Notes under the pieces: model-generated
What the model was told of the DNA's origin: nothing
What the model saw: the letters and a program-made list of their open reading frames with translations, nothing else
Databases searched by the model: none
Part shown: positions 34,383 to 47,400 of the stretch, piece by piece
Layout: the number at the start of each line of letters is the position of its first letter
How positions within the stretch are numbered: position 1 is the first letter of the stretch
Translations under genes and position numbers: made by a program
Source of the DNA: Pseudeuparius sepicola
Taxonomy: Eukaryota; Arthropoda; Insecta; Coleoptera; Anthribidae
Direction of reading: 5' to 3'
DNA length: 64,000 bases
NCBI GenBank assembly: GCA_963920635.1
Contig: OY987299.1
Span: 26,986,901 to 27,050,900 of the forward strand

Positions 34383-34420
34383 TTTTTTTTCATTTGAACA
34401 TTTTATGTAGGGGGGAGGTG

Positions 34421-34645
34421 TGTGATATATTCATATCTTATTGAGTTTATTGTTTCGCCGTATAGGTACGATGTAAAAAACTAAGGTGTTTATTTCGTTC
34501 TGCACTGTGTCGAAGACACAGTTGGCTACGGGTATTCGATAGCATAGTACGATTGTATACTTAAATTGTGAGATTTTTAAATAGATGTTTTTGTGACGTA
34601 GTGCGTGTTTCTGTAAATTCTCAACAAGCCCTACCATATATCACA
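34421..34645 (+). repeat. 3' LTR of the gypsy element
   Basis: 225 bp, directly after the purine-rich tract; followed by the duplicated target GCTAT. Confidence 0.95.
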
Positions 34646-34918
34646 GCTATTTTGACATTTGTGAATCTACCTCGTATCCAAAAAGAGATATTTAAATTTT
34701 GATATGTGCGTTATTTTGAGTTTGAAATGATGCACCAACTTTTATCAAGAATAAAATTTTCCGAGAAACTAATAATAAAAAAGTTTTCTATTTGTGTCCA
34801 ACTTTCTGTTAGTCACTGTATATATTGGGACCCATTACACATGCGCATTTAATATCTAGTTGACACGGCATAAATCTTTCAAAATTTCGTTTTTTCCGCG
34901 GGTTTTCGCGAAGTTTCA

Positions 34919-36094
34919 ATGTTACAGACAAGAAAGGTAGACGCACATGATTGCTCGATCCGACAAAATTCTCCGCACGCGTGACGTCACCGCTAGACCT
35001 CTACCTGATAAGCGCGCCGGGCGGTACCCTTTAAAATTTTAAAATATAATGTGGATATTCTGTATTATTGAACTAATTTTGCCAATCCTTTGGTTTTTAC
35101 ATACTACTAAGAGTACAGAGAACTTTTATTTTTTACTTAGAATGTATTAAGACTGAGTATTAAATCACCCAGTAGACAATGACGATTGAGGAGGTCTAAG
35201 CTATAATGGCACAACACATTCGATACCTATTGGAGAGATAATTTGACAAAATACAGAATGATTTTTTTAGGACTACCAGCCAGTTTTCCCTGAGAATGAA
35301 ACTGATATCCATGGCCATAACTTGTCGCGCAATATAAAAAAAACTCAAATTGAGCGAAATTATTATATAGGTAGGTAACCGTTTATTTTAAGAGATAGAA
35401 GAAAACTTTTATATTAAAAATTTATGGTATTCAGATAAGTTCAGAAAATTACACAGGGTCTTCAGCTCTCTTGAACCCATGCAAATTTTTGTCTCTTTCC
35501 GGGTTTCTTAGTATTGCTTTAAAACCTTCATAATATTTTGTTTACTTACGAATTTTCTGTGGGGCTCAAGGTAAGCGAGAAAATCGATTAATAAGAAATA
35601 AACTAAAAAAACTACCTAAGTACTCAGTTGCATAAAGCTTCTTAGTGCCATCAATTTTTAATGTGAAAGTTTTCCTTTATCTCTTAAAAATGCTACAGCT
35701 ATTAATAGTTTTGCTCAATTTGAAGTTTTTTTTTTATATTGCGCGACAAGATGGATGCCGATTTATTTTTCAGCACCTCCTAGCTGTTCAAAATTGTCAC
35801 ATTTTCGATTCTTACGTGTGTTTTTTGTAGGGCGCAAAATAATAAAAAATCATCTTGTATATTAGTTCTTACATCTTACGTACTAAGTAAGATGTACTAA
35901 TTTAGTATAAAGATTCAATAATAGTTTGAAAACTAAGAACAGATTAAATAAAATACATGAAACACACGCCAAAACCCGCACCGCACGATATACAAATTAA
36001 CCGTTGGTCTAGCGCTGACGTCACACCCGACTGGCGAACATTACGCTTATGAGATCGAGCAATCCTGTGCGTCTACCGTTCTACCGTTCTTGGT
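34919..36094. mobile_element. Long-TIR element
   Basis: 34937-35001 (GGTAGACGCACATGATTGCT ... GACGTCACCGCTAGACC) matches 36006-36078 reversed. Inner arms (about 35285-35440 and 35640-35790) also match, for example GTCGCGCAATATAAAAAAAAC against its complement near 35740. A small palindrome (TTACATCTTACGTACTAAG) lies at 35870-35896. No transposase seen. A hAT element is inserted just right of it. Confidence 0.6.
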
Positions 36095-36119
36095 TACAGA
36101 AGGTGCAAAATAGGGTGAT

Positions 36120-36992
36120 CAGGGTTGGGCACGTAGTTAATATGACGTTAATTACGCAATTAACTACCGTAGTTAATGTAATTAACTACGTCATGTTTTA
36201 CATTAACTACATAACTTTAACTACGTTAACTACGCAAAATTTAAATATTTAAAATGTCCTATTTGACTAAATCAAATTGGTCAATAATTTGTTTTATTGT
36301 TTTATTCTCACTCAAAACGTTTAGGTAAATAGGTAGGAAGGCAAGGTAGGTAGGTAGGTAGGAAGAGTAGGTATACAGGTAGGTATTATTAAATTATTAT
36401 TATTATATCTAGTCCTAAATAGACAGCAATAATGACAGCATATTGCATATTAAATTTTTACACGGTGAAGGATTACTGATTTACCAATGTGATAAAATAT
36501 AAATAAAATAACCGAGTTAAAAATAATTATTTTTATTTATAAAATATAAAAAGAAAATAAAAATTTGTCAACTTAAATAATAAAATAATAAAAAAAACAC
36601 ATTTGTATTTGATTGCTGTAGATCGTCCATTGTCTAATTTTTTGCTTAGAAACTTTAATTTTTCGTAATGGTTATGGTATTTTCGTCCAGCCATAATTAT
36701 TATATTTTGTAAAAATTATATTGCACATGTAGATGTAAAATCAAAGTTTACAGAATTATTTAAATTCTGTAAACTTTGGTAAAATGTATGCACAGATTGA
36801 GATTATAAAGTGAGGTTAGAGAGCGCGTGTTAATGTGACGTTGACTATCGACAGTAATGACCTTCAATCGACCAATCAGATTATTTACTACATTAACATT
36901 AACTACACAGAGTTAACTACATTTAGAATTAACTACGTAGTTAATGTAGTTAATGTAATTAATATAAAATTTTCGCTACATTCCCAACCCTG
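36120..36992. mobile_element. hAT-type MITE rich in GTTAACTAC repeats
   Basis: Ends CAGGGTTGGGCACG and TTCCCAACCCTG. Flanks AGGGTGAT (36112-36119) and GTGGTGAT (36993-37000) agree at six of eight positions, as expected for an old hAT duplication. Each end carries clusters of TAGTTAA/TTAACTAC in both orientations, many copies within about 130 bp. The middle is AT-rich with a GTAGGTAGGTAGG run at about 36345. No coding. Confidence 0.7.
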
Positions 36993-37221
36993 GTGGTGAT
37001 CAGTTTGAGCTGCGCACAGTAAAAATTCATCCGGATTATAACCACAAATATCGCTGTGAAAAGTGGGGTGTCAAAACGAAATTTGAACATTCATTTTATC
37101 GGAAACTAAGTCCGACCTCAAAAAAATTGAGGTCAGATTCGTGTTCAGGGACCTCGAAAATAGGGGGTAGCCAAAATTTCAAGAAAATTGGGGGGTGGAT
37201 ATAGTACTTTCTATACTTAAT

Positions 37222-38030
37222 TATATAGATGGCAAATGTCCGAGCATTTATGATTTTGAGCAGGACACTTTTAAAAATGTCCGCCGAGACCTCGAGCATT
37301 TATGAACATTTTTGAAAATGGTACCATTCGATTGCTTGTGAAAAGACCTTTAAAACAAGACCCCATATGTATGACTTTTGATTAAAAAAGTATAAAGTAA
37401 AACAAAAATAAAATTTTAAATAGGTATGTAAAATTAAAAAAAAAATGTTTTTAGTTACAGACTGAAGACAGATTTAGAAGACCCAACGCGTAGGTACATG
37501 TAGGTTAGTTAGAAATACTTTTTACATTGTTGTTACTAAATCTAAATAACTTCTTTATCTGTACTGGAGCCTTTGATTGAACATTGAATTAAATGTTTTC
37601 TCATTCTTCCTGCATGGGCAAAATATTCAGCTTTACAAAATTCACAAATAGCATATTTTAATTTTTGGTCACTTCTTTTCTTGAAGTAATTCCAGACTAG
37701 TGAATTTTGTTTGACCATTTTGCAAAGTAGGTACGCAGTTCCCAATATTCTAGGTTAGAATTAGAAATGGTTTTGTAGTTTTATGGGTTAGAAATGGAGG
37801 GATTTTTTTTTTATAAATGACCTGAAATGCTCTTAAATGACCATAAATGCTCACAAGTGACCAGAAATTCTTATTAATTCTCTAACTCATGACATTTATA
37901 TAAATGATCATAAATGCTCCAAAACTGCCGGACAGTGACCAAAAATGGCAAGACACTTTTAAAAATGTCCTGCTCATAAATGCTCATTAAATGCTCAAAA
38001 TCTTCTGCTCATAAATGCTCCAGCCATCTA
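37222..38030 (-). mobile_element. hAT element retaining a BED zinc finger
   Basis: Inverted ends are built on TAGATGGC with repeated GAGCATTTATGA motifs. TACTTAAT occurs just outside both ends (37214-37221 and 38031-38038), an 8-bp duplication as in hAT, with four extra bases on the left. Inside, the minus strand encodes a BED-type finger (see 37542-37718). The catalytic part is missing. Confidence 0.7.
37542..37718 (-). CDS. BED zinc-finger fragment of a hAT transposase
   Basis: From the second ATG the frame reads MVKQNSLVWNYFKKRSDQ, then ICEFCKAEYFAHAGRMRKHL and a final Cys. This is the BED pattern: Val-Trp-x-x-Phe, C-x2-C and a closing H-x(3-5)-C. BED fingers are the DNA-binding N termini of hAT transposases. 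The frame ends about 14 codons after the finger, and no DDE region follows within the element, so it would make a finger alone. Confidence 0.6.
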   Translation of the reverse strand: MVKQNSLVWNYFKKRSDQKLKYAICEFCKAEYFAHAGRMRKHLIQCSIKGSSTDKEVI

Positions 38031-38455
38031 TACTTAATTACCTTATTTATTTGAAAAGGTATTATTAAAATATGCAAAAATATATACTAGTGACACTATT
38101 TTAAAAGTAAAGACTGCTAAATTAACTATATATTTTTTAATTTCTAGCAGATATAACTTAAAATAGTGTCAGTATCTATGGGTATTTTAAAAATACCCTT
38201 ACTTTCTGTAAACCTTTCAAATTCACTAGTTTTTCCAGCTAGCTATGAATAAAATTCTATTGATACTACAGAGGCAACTAAACATACTTTTGATGACTAC
38301 AGAATAGAGGTCAATATAAAGATAAAGTTACCAGGCTCATCAGGAAAAAGAAACCAATATTAAATAAATTAGTTCTTATTTATTCCACCACAATATACAA
38401 ATCAAGTCTTTTATACACTCACTCACCTGTCTAGTCGTATATAATATAAAATAAA

Positions 38456-41400
38456 TTACCCAATCACTGAGTCACCTGTCTGATGTCTGTAACAAAAATC
38501 CCTTCCTGGCAGTGTATGCAACTTGCATGGTGTTCCTGCTCTTGTATTCGCGTTGCAATTACTCCTGGACGTGTTAAGCCTCAATGGGGTATTACTTCGC
38601 GATCGAGATCTTGGCTTTAGATACGGGTAATGCCCGTTCCTCGACAGTGGTGGCGTCAGAGAAACAAACTCATCATTCAGCCTGTCTTGTTCTTCTTCTC
38701 TTTCTTGATCGGCTCTTTCCTCGGAATAAAACTTTTCTGTGTGAGTTCTGTAATGGATAGACTGTCGTAGTTCGGTATTCTCTTCGCCATTAGTTGAGGT
38801 AACATTGGAGTATGATTTTGGAGGTGGTTTTGTGGGAGTTATCTTCTCCTTGCTCCATTGCAGGGCTTGTCTTGCGACTGGCCGTAGTGACAGGGCCCAC
38901 AAAAGTAAAGTTTGCCCTAAAAATGTTTGTATTTCTATCAGCTGATTCAACTCTAAAAGCCATCTATAGGAATGTATTGCTGTCGTAAAAAATCAGTCAA
39001 CAGCCCATATCCAAATAAGAATAATTTTTAATAAAGAGGGATATTTTTGTGGCATATTAATCCTTTTTTTTATAACTTTTAATGTTTGCTTTGGGGCCCC
39101 ATGATGATATGGGCTTTCCACTGAGATGGCAAAAGTAAAATTTATGAACAAACCAATATGGCAACTAAACACAATCATACTCACCAATGACAAATGATCC
39201 CATGGCGCAACTTAACATGGCCGGATCTAAATGCTGGTGTTCACCATACAAACCCGCAATCAAATTAAGTGAGGGCAGTGTTGCCACGACCAGCCTAGTA
39301 CTGGGCCTAGCCGACAAAAATGCTGAACCCAACATGGTCACCATCATGAATCCAGCATGCCACAGTACCAAGTATAACCTTTCGATCGCTAAATCAGTCC
39401 CACCTTCAAATGGATAATGGACTATTGTAACTAATGACTTCTCTGTTTATAGAAATTTCAAAAGAATATATGCTGCAAGTTTATTGCATAAGTGAATGAA
39501 CGATTATGAATAATTATTGTAATTCTGACGCAGTTTTTCTGTACTTAAGTCTCATCATATCATCTTATTTATTCTGCAACAACAACAACCTTACCTAATG
39601 CTGCCATAATCCAAGCTAAGCGCTCTTCCAACACTTGCCTAGTGCCCCCAACCAAGGTGACCAAGTTGTGAACAGTTTTGTTTACTTCATTCAAGTTCTT
39701 TAAAGTTTCTCTGTATTGGTTTTTGAACTCTTCATTCTGTTCTATAAGCATGTTTGCAGATTGATCTAGAATTTAGTGATATTTTTATTTTAGAGGTGAA
39801 ATTATAATTTGTTTAACAAAATAACAATGTTACAGGAATAACCATGTATTTGTTATCCCTGATTTGGGTGTCCACAAAATAACCTGGACCTCCAAACCGA
39901 GCTCCAAACATTTCGCCAAGGTATAACCAACCAGCTTGAATCGTTAATCCTTGACTCAGCAAAATACACAAATTTAATAAATCGATGTATGGAGAAATAT
40001 TATATACAGAGTGTCCACCTTAAGGACTTGCCATCCTATTTGTTAACCGATTTTGATAACCTTTTTTTGTCATATAGGTATTCAAAATGCGTATTCGATG
40101 AGTGAGTAACTTTATTATTGGGTTTTAATCACAGTCAACTACAAACACATTTATGAGTTCAGATTTCAAAAAGTGCTAAGTATTAGGATTTTTTTAAGAA
40201 AAAACTGATTGCAGATTCTTGTTGGGATACTTCAACCCTCTCTGTACCAATTTTCATTATTCTAAAATAAGAAAAAAGTACTATGTTACTATTAGAGTTG
40301 TGCCGTTTGAAAGTTTCATTTGAAATTTTCACATTTGAAACTTTCAAAAGTGAAATATTTCGTTTATCCCATGAAGTGAAATTTCAGTGAAATTTTCGAA
40401 AGTTTCAAGGGAAAGTTTCACTTCATAAATTTCGCAAAACTTTCTCAGAAATTTCCTTAAAAACGCGAAACTTTCTCATATATTTCATTAAAGTTTCGCG
40501 AAAACATATGCGGCAGGCGACCATCCCTTCATTTAATTTGGATGCGCCTGCCCGGCTGTTAAACGGGAAGTGATATAACAAAATAAACATATAATTTTTG
40601 TTCCACTAATGATTTATAACAAAAACCGCTGTAATCCGCCATTTTGATTTTTTTCAAAAAAATAGTTTTTTGGTCAAAACTTATATTTTTTGCTCGATTG
40701 TTTTTTCTTTACTGCATTCGGTTTCTTGGAAAAACTACACAAGTTTAGTTTTTGAACCATCAACTTAGCCTAAAAATTGCTGAGATAATCGAGCGTAACG
40801 TAACGTCTTATCTGACTTGTCACCTATAAACTCTGTATGTTTTGTGATTAATAAATACTACTACTACTACTATATCTATCTGGGAAACTCTATACCTATG
40901 CCACTTCATACACATACATAATTTTTGGGCTTGGGTGGGGACTGTTTATAGGAAATGATTGCAAAATTTTCACGTGAAACTTTCTTTAAATTTCATAAAT
41001 TTCAACATCACATTGAAAGTTTCAAATATTTCAAAGTTTCGCGAAAATTTCTAGAGGAAATTATTGTAAAATTTTCACGTGAAACTTTCTTTAAATTTCA
41101 TAAATTTCAACATCACATTGAAAGTTTCAAATATTTCGCGAAAATTTCATTAAATTTCATAAATTTCGAAAGTTTCGCGAAAATTTCTATAGGATATTAT
41201 TGCGAAATTTTCACGTGAAACTTTCTTTAAATTGTATAAATTTCAACGTCACATTGAAAGTTTCAAATATTTCGCGAAAATTTCTTTAAATTTCATAAAT
41301 TTCGAAAGTTTCGCGAAAATTTCATAAATTTCGAAAGTTTCGCGAAAATTTCAAAGTGAAATTTCACTTTCCCTGGAAAAGTGAAATTTGCCCATCCCTA

Positions 41401-44400
41401 GTTACTATAAAGTACTTATTATGGTTTTTAAATTAGAAATTAGTTTTCTTAGTTAATTGATACGTACATTTTTCATAAAAGTGGTGAAAAAGTTGCAAAA
41501 AAAGGTAAATATTAAATAATTTCAAGTAATTAATATCTCTAAAAGTAATATTAATAATTTTTTTCGCATTTTAGACCAATAAAATTAGTACTGATAGGTC
41601 TTGAATAATTCTAAACAAGAATCTGCAGTCAGTCTTTCAATAAAAAAATCCCCAATAGTGTTGACTGACTTCTCACATCGATAGCTTAATATTCTGGAAT
41701 ATAGATGGCACTGATGGCCAACAATCTGTTTTCCATTGTATTTTGTCTCCGGAAATCATATGGTGAGGCATAGAACTGTCAAACATGACAGCAGTGAGCA
41801 GTCTTTATTAATACGACGGACCTATAATACCGCAAAAATTGAATTTCAACTTGTGAACCTCCATCGACAAAGTCTAGCTACGGCCCTAATACAAGTACTA
41901 GGAACTTATTGTGATATTAGAAAAGTTTTGTGATTTTTTATTGATTTTGTTGTTAGTTTAAGAATTGTTATCTTTGTAGTGTTTTTCTAAGGCAAAAAGT
42001 TGTCAGATATTGGGGGTGGGGGGGCCAAGATCTGTAAAGTAAGAAGGTTGCCTCTTGTTGAGAGAGCGCTTTCTGGATGACGTCATGGGAATGCTGGCAC
42101 TAATCGTCGCCAAGGGCAACACACAAGGGAACGCCAATCACATCATCTGATAGCATTCCTGCGACGTTCGCTCTCTCTCTACGTTAGTAACCTTCTTACT
42201 TTACGGGTTTTGGGGGGGTAGCCCCCTTGGGCTTGTACACGGGCAGCTGATATTCTAGGAAAAGAAAAAAGTGTGCTATAAAGTAACTGAACATTAATCA
42301 TAGGCTCGCCTGATGTTAAAATGCTAGGACCATCGAGATATTAAATATGATCCTGTGCAGTATTATTATAATTATGCTGCTGATGTAGAATGAGCTTCAG
42401 TAAGACTGCAGTGGGCGATAGATAGTATGCCGAGTTGAGAACAAAGAATCGGCTTTTTCAGTTGGTATATTATAGCGTGCTAAAACTATACCAAATTTGG
42501 TACATATAATATTATGAATATGACAAGACATGAAAAGCATTTATTAGAAGAATAATTTCTCTCAATGCCATAAGGCGGTGTTAACATTGAAAGTTGTAAG
42601 CACCAGAGCTTTGACTGATTTACGATAATTGCCTTAATTAATTTCGCGAGAACCCGTCTTCCCAGAAGTTCGCATAGGGATTGGAGCGACCGTGGGGAGA
42701 CCAGAGGGGTACCCAAAAACGTATAAATACTGGGAGTAGCAGTTCAGTACCCAAGCAACAGTGTTCGACGATCAATCCATCCAGCATAATTTGAAATCAT
42801 TTTGAAAACTTTGGAGATACTGAATTTATTGTGCAATTTTTATTTGAATTTTAGAGTTAATATCAGAAACTGAGTCTTTTTATTTTCATTTTTTATACCG
42901 AGGATTGGGTAAACTTATTTGCAGTTATGTCAGTTGAGGTAATGAGTGTTTTATCTAGTCTTTATGCCAATTAAGAACTTTTATTCATTTTATACGATTA
43001 TTCTGAATTTTGAGCCATATTATTTTGGTATTGCTTGCAAGAGTATTGTCTTTTAATTGAATCATTTTATGCTACAAACTTGAGTAATATTGATTTACAT
43101 TTTATGCCAATTTGTTGTACAGAGTAATCAATTAATTTTGTGCTATTTGGGAAATCTTTTGCAATTTTTGTACTTTTGATCTGAATATTGTCATTTTATT
43201 GCCATAGTTTGTATATTCGTGCCATTTTTGACATATTTTTTTGTGTCCTAATTTAAGTTTAATTGTTTAACAGTGTATCTTTTGTAACGTTTGGCTTGTG
43301 TTACATGAAAAGAGTTCAGATTTCGGATATCTTGAGTGGCGTTGTGCGAATTCATAGATTTTTACAATGATTCATTATTTAATTATTGCACGTGTTTTAA
43401 ACTTCCTCTGTATTTTGTTAACGTAACGTACTGTTCCTTAATTAACCTTAATATACATATTTAAACTACCCTGTGTCTCCGTCATACACCCTTAGGCCCA
43501 CACTAAAAGAAGATCTTGTAGACCACCCTGTATAATACCGCTCGCCAATTAACATCTACCAGGGTAGGATACTACAAAGTTATGTGGACCTAAATTTACA
43601 AAAAAAACATTTCAGAGATCGCAGTTAGCCATGAAATTAAGTCGGATTTTTGATAGTTATGCTATGCCGCAAATGGCAACGAAGAGCCCACTGTGGCCTA
43701 CGTGCCGGGCCGATTTAAGGGGGCCACCCCCTGCACTGGATAGGATAGGATGGCAACGAAGACAAAATAATAGTAATTGCCCCCTCCCCCTCACAAGCAT
43801 GTGCTTGCTTCTGGGGTACTCCTAGTTTGGAGTGTGAGGGTGAGAATTATTATTATTATTATCTCTTACTTTAGTAAATCAAAATAACAACAAAATGGCA
43901 ATAAATTAAAAAAAAAAATTGCCACCAGTTTTTTAAATATACATCCTAAATAGACGAAAAAGTAAAAATGGTGGATATTGAATATTTATTGCAATTTTGT
44001 TATTATTTTGATTTACTAAAATAAGTAAGAGATAATCTAGCGTAACTATCAAAAATCCGACTTAATTTCATGACTAACTGCGATCTCTTAAATGACTTTT
44101 TTGAAAATTTAGGTCCACATACCTTGCTAACGGGAAACGCAAATACAGTGCCCGCCAAAAAGTTGGAACCATAAGAGAATTTTTTTTAATTTTGGGCTAA
44201 GATGAAACTACTCTGGGGCGATCATCTCTGCTTCCGAAAAATTAGAAATGAGATCATTAAACGTCGTGACGTCATTTGACATGCCTGTCAAAAATGACAT
44301 TTAATTCAATAAATGGCCAAAATACACTTTATTTGTGATTTTATCGAAAAAAGTTATTTGAAAAAGTTGCTTGGAATTTTATTTTACCCCTATGTGCAAA

Positions 44401-47400
44401 TTTTCAGTCAAAAATTCTAACAATGATATATTTTTATTTTTTTGAAAAAATATGAAAACTAATAAATTTCATTTTTTTCGGTGTGCCATATTTGACTTTA
44501 GAATTGTTTGCCTATCATCCAAACGTGATATTTCTTAGTTTAGCTCAACTCAACCAACAAGGAGCAATTACATCTGGCAATACATTGTAACAAAAAATAA
44601 ATCGTCCAAAATTGCACCTTGTTATTTGAGTTTTTCTTGAAACTAGCTGATTACGACCCAAAAAGGGCCCATAACTAAAAAATATCACGTTCAGATAATA
44701 GGCAAACAATTCTAAAGCCAAATATTGCACACCGAAAAAAATGAAATTTATTAGTTTTATATTTTTTCAAAAAATTAAAAATTTATCATTGTCACAATTT
44801 TTGTCTGAAAATTTGCACATAGGGACAACTTTTTCAAATAACTTTTTTCGATAAACTCACAAATAAAGCGTATTTTGGCAATTTATTTAATTAAATGTCA
44901 TTTTTGACAGGTAGAGGAAAGTCGCCTAACATGGGGTACATTTTTGTAATCCCCCTAAAAGTTGAGTGTTTTTAAAAGAATCAACGTAACTTTTTTCAAA
45001 ACTGGACTTCATCCCTTACGCAACCTGATTGTCTACTTGAAACTATAATTAAAATTCTAACTTTTTCGTTTTTTGCTTTTAAACTTTTTTCGGCAACTAC
45101 CCCATATTAGGAAACTCTATCCCTAATATGGGGTACCTAGGAAATGATTAAAATTGGTGTTTAAATAAACTACCCCATAATACACGTTTTGAACAACATA
45201 CAATAATTTAACTTACCTTTTTTGTAGCCAAATTCACAGGATTTTCTAGAAGCTAAAAATTTTCAATACGCTCACTAATTTTGTTGGTCATGTTGTATTA
45301 AAACTGTAGCTGTCTGCATCGCGAGATGTTTACTAGTTACATGTCACTTCTAGAAGCTTAGTATAGTCCCCACCAAATAGATGGCAGCGCCTTAGATCCT
45401 GAGAAATTGAGGTACCCCATCTTAGGGACTACCCCATATTAGGCGACTTTCCTCTATGTCAAAATGACGTCACGACATTTAATGATCTCATTTCGAATCT
45501 TTTTGGAAGCAGATATATGATCGCCCCAGAGTAGTTTCATATTGGCCCAAAAATTAAAAAAAAAATCCCTTATGGTTCCAACTTTTTGGCGGGCACTGTA
45601 TATCGTTGCACTCAGAAAAAGTAGCTTTTGTAAAATATCCAAAAATATACAGGATGTTTCTTATTAAAACAAAAAATATATTTTGTCCCACTTTTATGAT
45701 ACACCCTGTATAAACCACCAAGTCTACCTTTCTAAAGCCCGATACTTGTACCTTGCAACTTTTATATAAAACTTTTTCTATCTGCAAAAATTAGGGAAAT
45801 AATAGGTGGGGGAGGGGGGGGGGGGTTGGAGTTCTCATGTGAAGACCCTGTACCTATTCTGTAACATTTGCTGAACGCAGCCCTGAGTTACAAGATGTAG
45901 AAGTTCTTGTCTGTCAAGTTTACAGCAAACTATTGGAGCATATTTTGGTAGGTAGCTATGTTCAAAATTTCAAGAAAAGTCCAAGTTGATAACAATTTCA
46001 GCCTAGGAAGCAGGGCCTGGGCACTTTTTAGTTCGTGACTCGGATCACGAGCGGCGCTTCGGGCGTTACTGAGCAAGGTTGGCAATACTAAAGTCGCCAA
46101 ACTTTTGCAAAAGTTGGCAGTGATATGTCGTCATGAGGGATTTTGTTGATTTTATTCCATTGTTTTCGTTTGCGCGTCATTTTAATTTTGAATTTTTGGC
46201 GTCGTTTTCGAAATATTATTATTTGATCTGTTTTCGAGTTCGAGTGCTTTCCAATCCACATGAGAGTGTTACCAAAATTTTATTTAAGAATTATGCGGCG
46301 TTTTCCGCAAGACCCTCGGGTAAGTTGGTTTGTTTGATAGAAATAATATCATTTGTAGCTAATAAAAGGGCAAAATATTTTATTGCTTGAGATATACAAT
46401 CTTTTCCCAGCATATAAATTTAATATATTTAGTTTGTCGATGAATTTTCCTTTGGGTAAAATTAGCAGGGTTTTTTCCACAATTCGATAGGTAATTCAAT
46501 TATATTGTAGCCAGTTAAAATAATTATTCTTCTCCAAGAATGAAAACTTTCCATCGAAAATCCCCTACCAATACAATAAATTATATACTGATTTGTTTTT
46601 CTTTTGCAGCTTTTTTTAGCGTGGATACCAGCAATTCAACGCAAAGATTTGTTGAGCCGAAATCATACAATCATACATAATAACTACAGAGAAAGAGAAA
46701 GTAATCCTTCAGAAGAGGAAATATTTGTCCAAAATTTGAAATCTTTTGCTCACTCATTGCACTCAAGAAATAGGTCAGAGAGTGAATATCTGGCACAAGT
46801 TGTAGAATTTACAGTCTGAAAACTTGGGCAAGTTAAATAAGACAAGATATAACTTCATATTGAGCCAAATTACACAATATTGTTTTTTTTTAGTATCCGC
46901 CAAATGTTTATTTTGTTGCGCATTTTTTCGCACGCAACAAAGTAAGCACTTGGCGGATATTACGCCAATTCATAAATTCAAATGAAATGGAATATACTCG
47001 CGCTCGGCGACGCCAGCGCCGCTCGTGGTCCGAGTCACAACTAGAAATCGTGAATTTTGAGTTTCCAATCTTTTTCATATATTATATTATTTAATCTGGG
47101 CTAGGAAGTTTGAAGGGTGCCATGGGACAATGTGATATTAGTAGTAAATATGGGAATTACAATCACCTATTTTTTCGAATATTCCTACCGCCATCTTTTG
47201 TATTGACATCAAATCTTCCAACAACTCTTTATGGTTTAGTTTCGTTTCACCCATTTGGTTTTCCAAAACCATGGCAGAGTTCTCCAACTTGTTCTGCACC
47301 TCATTGGTCATTTGTATTAACTGATCGTGAGTTTCACGAATGATCCTCTTTTCGTCTATTAACCTCCTTATGTTGTCTTCTATTGCCAACTGCCCGTGTA

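Larger units (their letters stand above)
29970..34645 (+). mobile_element. Ty3/gypsy LTR retrotransposon, nearly intact
   Basis: Two 225-bp LTRs (29970-30194 and 34421-34645) begin TGTGATATATTC and end ATATATCACA and look identical. They are flanked by the 5-bp duplication GCTAT (29965-29969 and 34646-34650). A primer-binding site candidate (TGGCGACGAGT) lies 3 bp after the 5' LTR, and a purine-rich tract (GTAGGGGGGAGGTG) abuts the 3' LTR. Identical LTRs mean recent insertion. No envelope gene is present. Confidence 0.95.
29778..34818. mobile_element. Tc1/mariner-like MITE split by the gypsy insertion
   Basis: The left end CAGTGACCCGCAGAAAGTTG (29778) and the right end complement (CTTTCTGTTAGTCACTG, to 34818, then TA) are inverted repeats of the CAGTG type with TA at the right flank. 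Removing the retrotransposon (29970-34650) leaves about 360 bp. A further partial copy is at 21390-21566. Confidence 0.65.

Noticed and set aside
40955..41218. Plus-strand 87-codon repetitive protein
   Set aside because: Translation of the tandem GAAAGTTTC array in a hAT element, not a gene.
40962..41300. Possible CRISPR-like array
   Set aside because: Only about three tandem units without unique spacers, in an insect-type genome, inside a hAT element.
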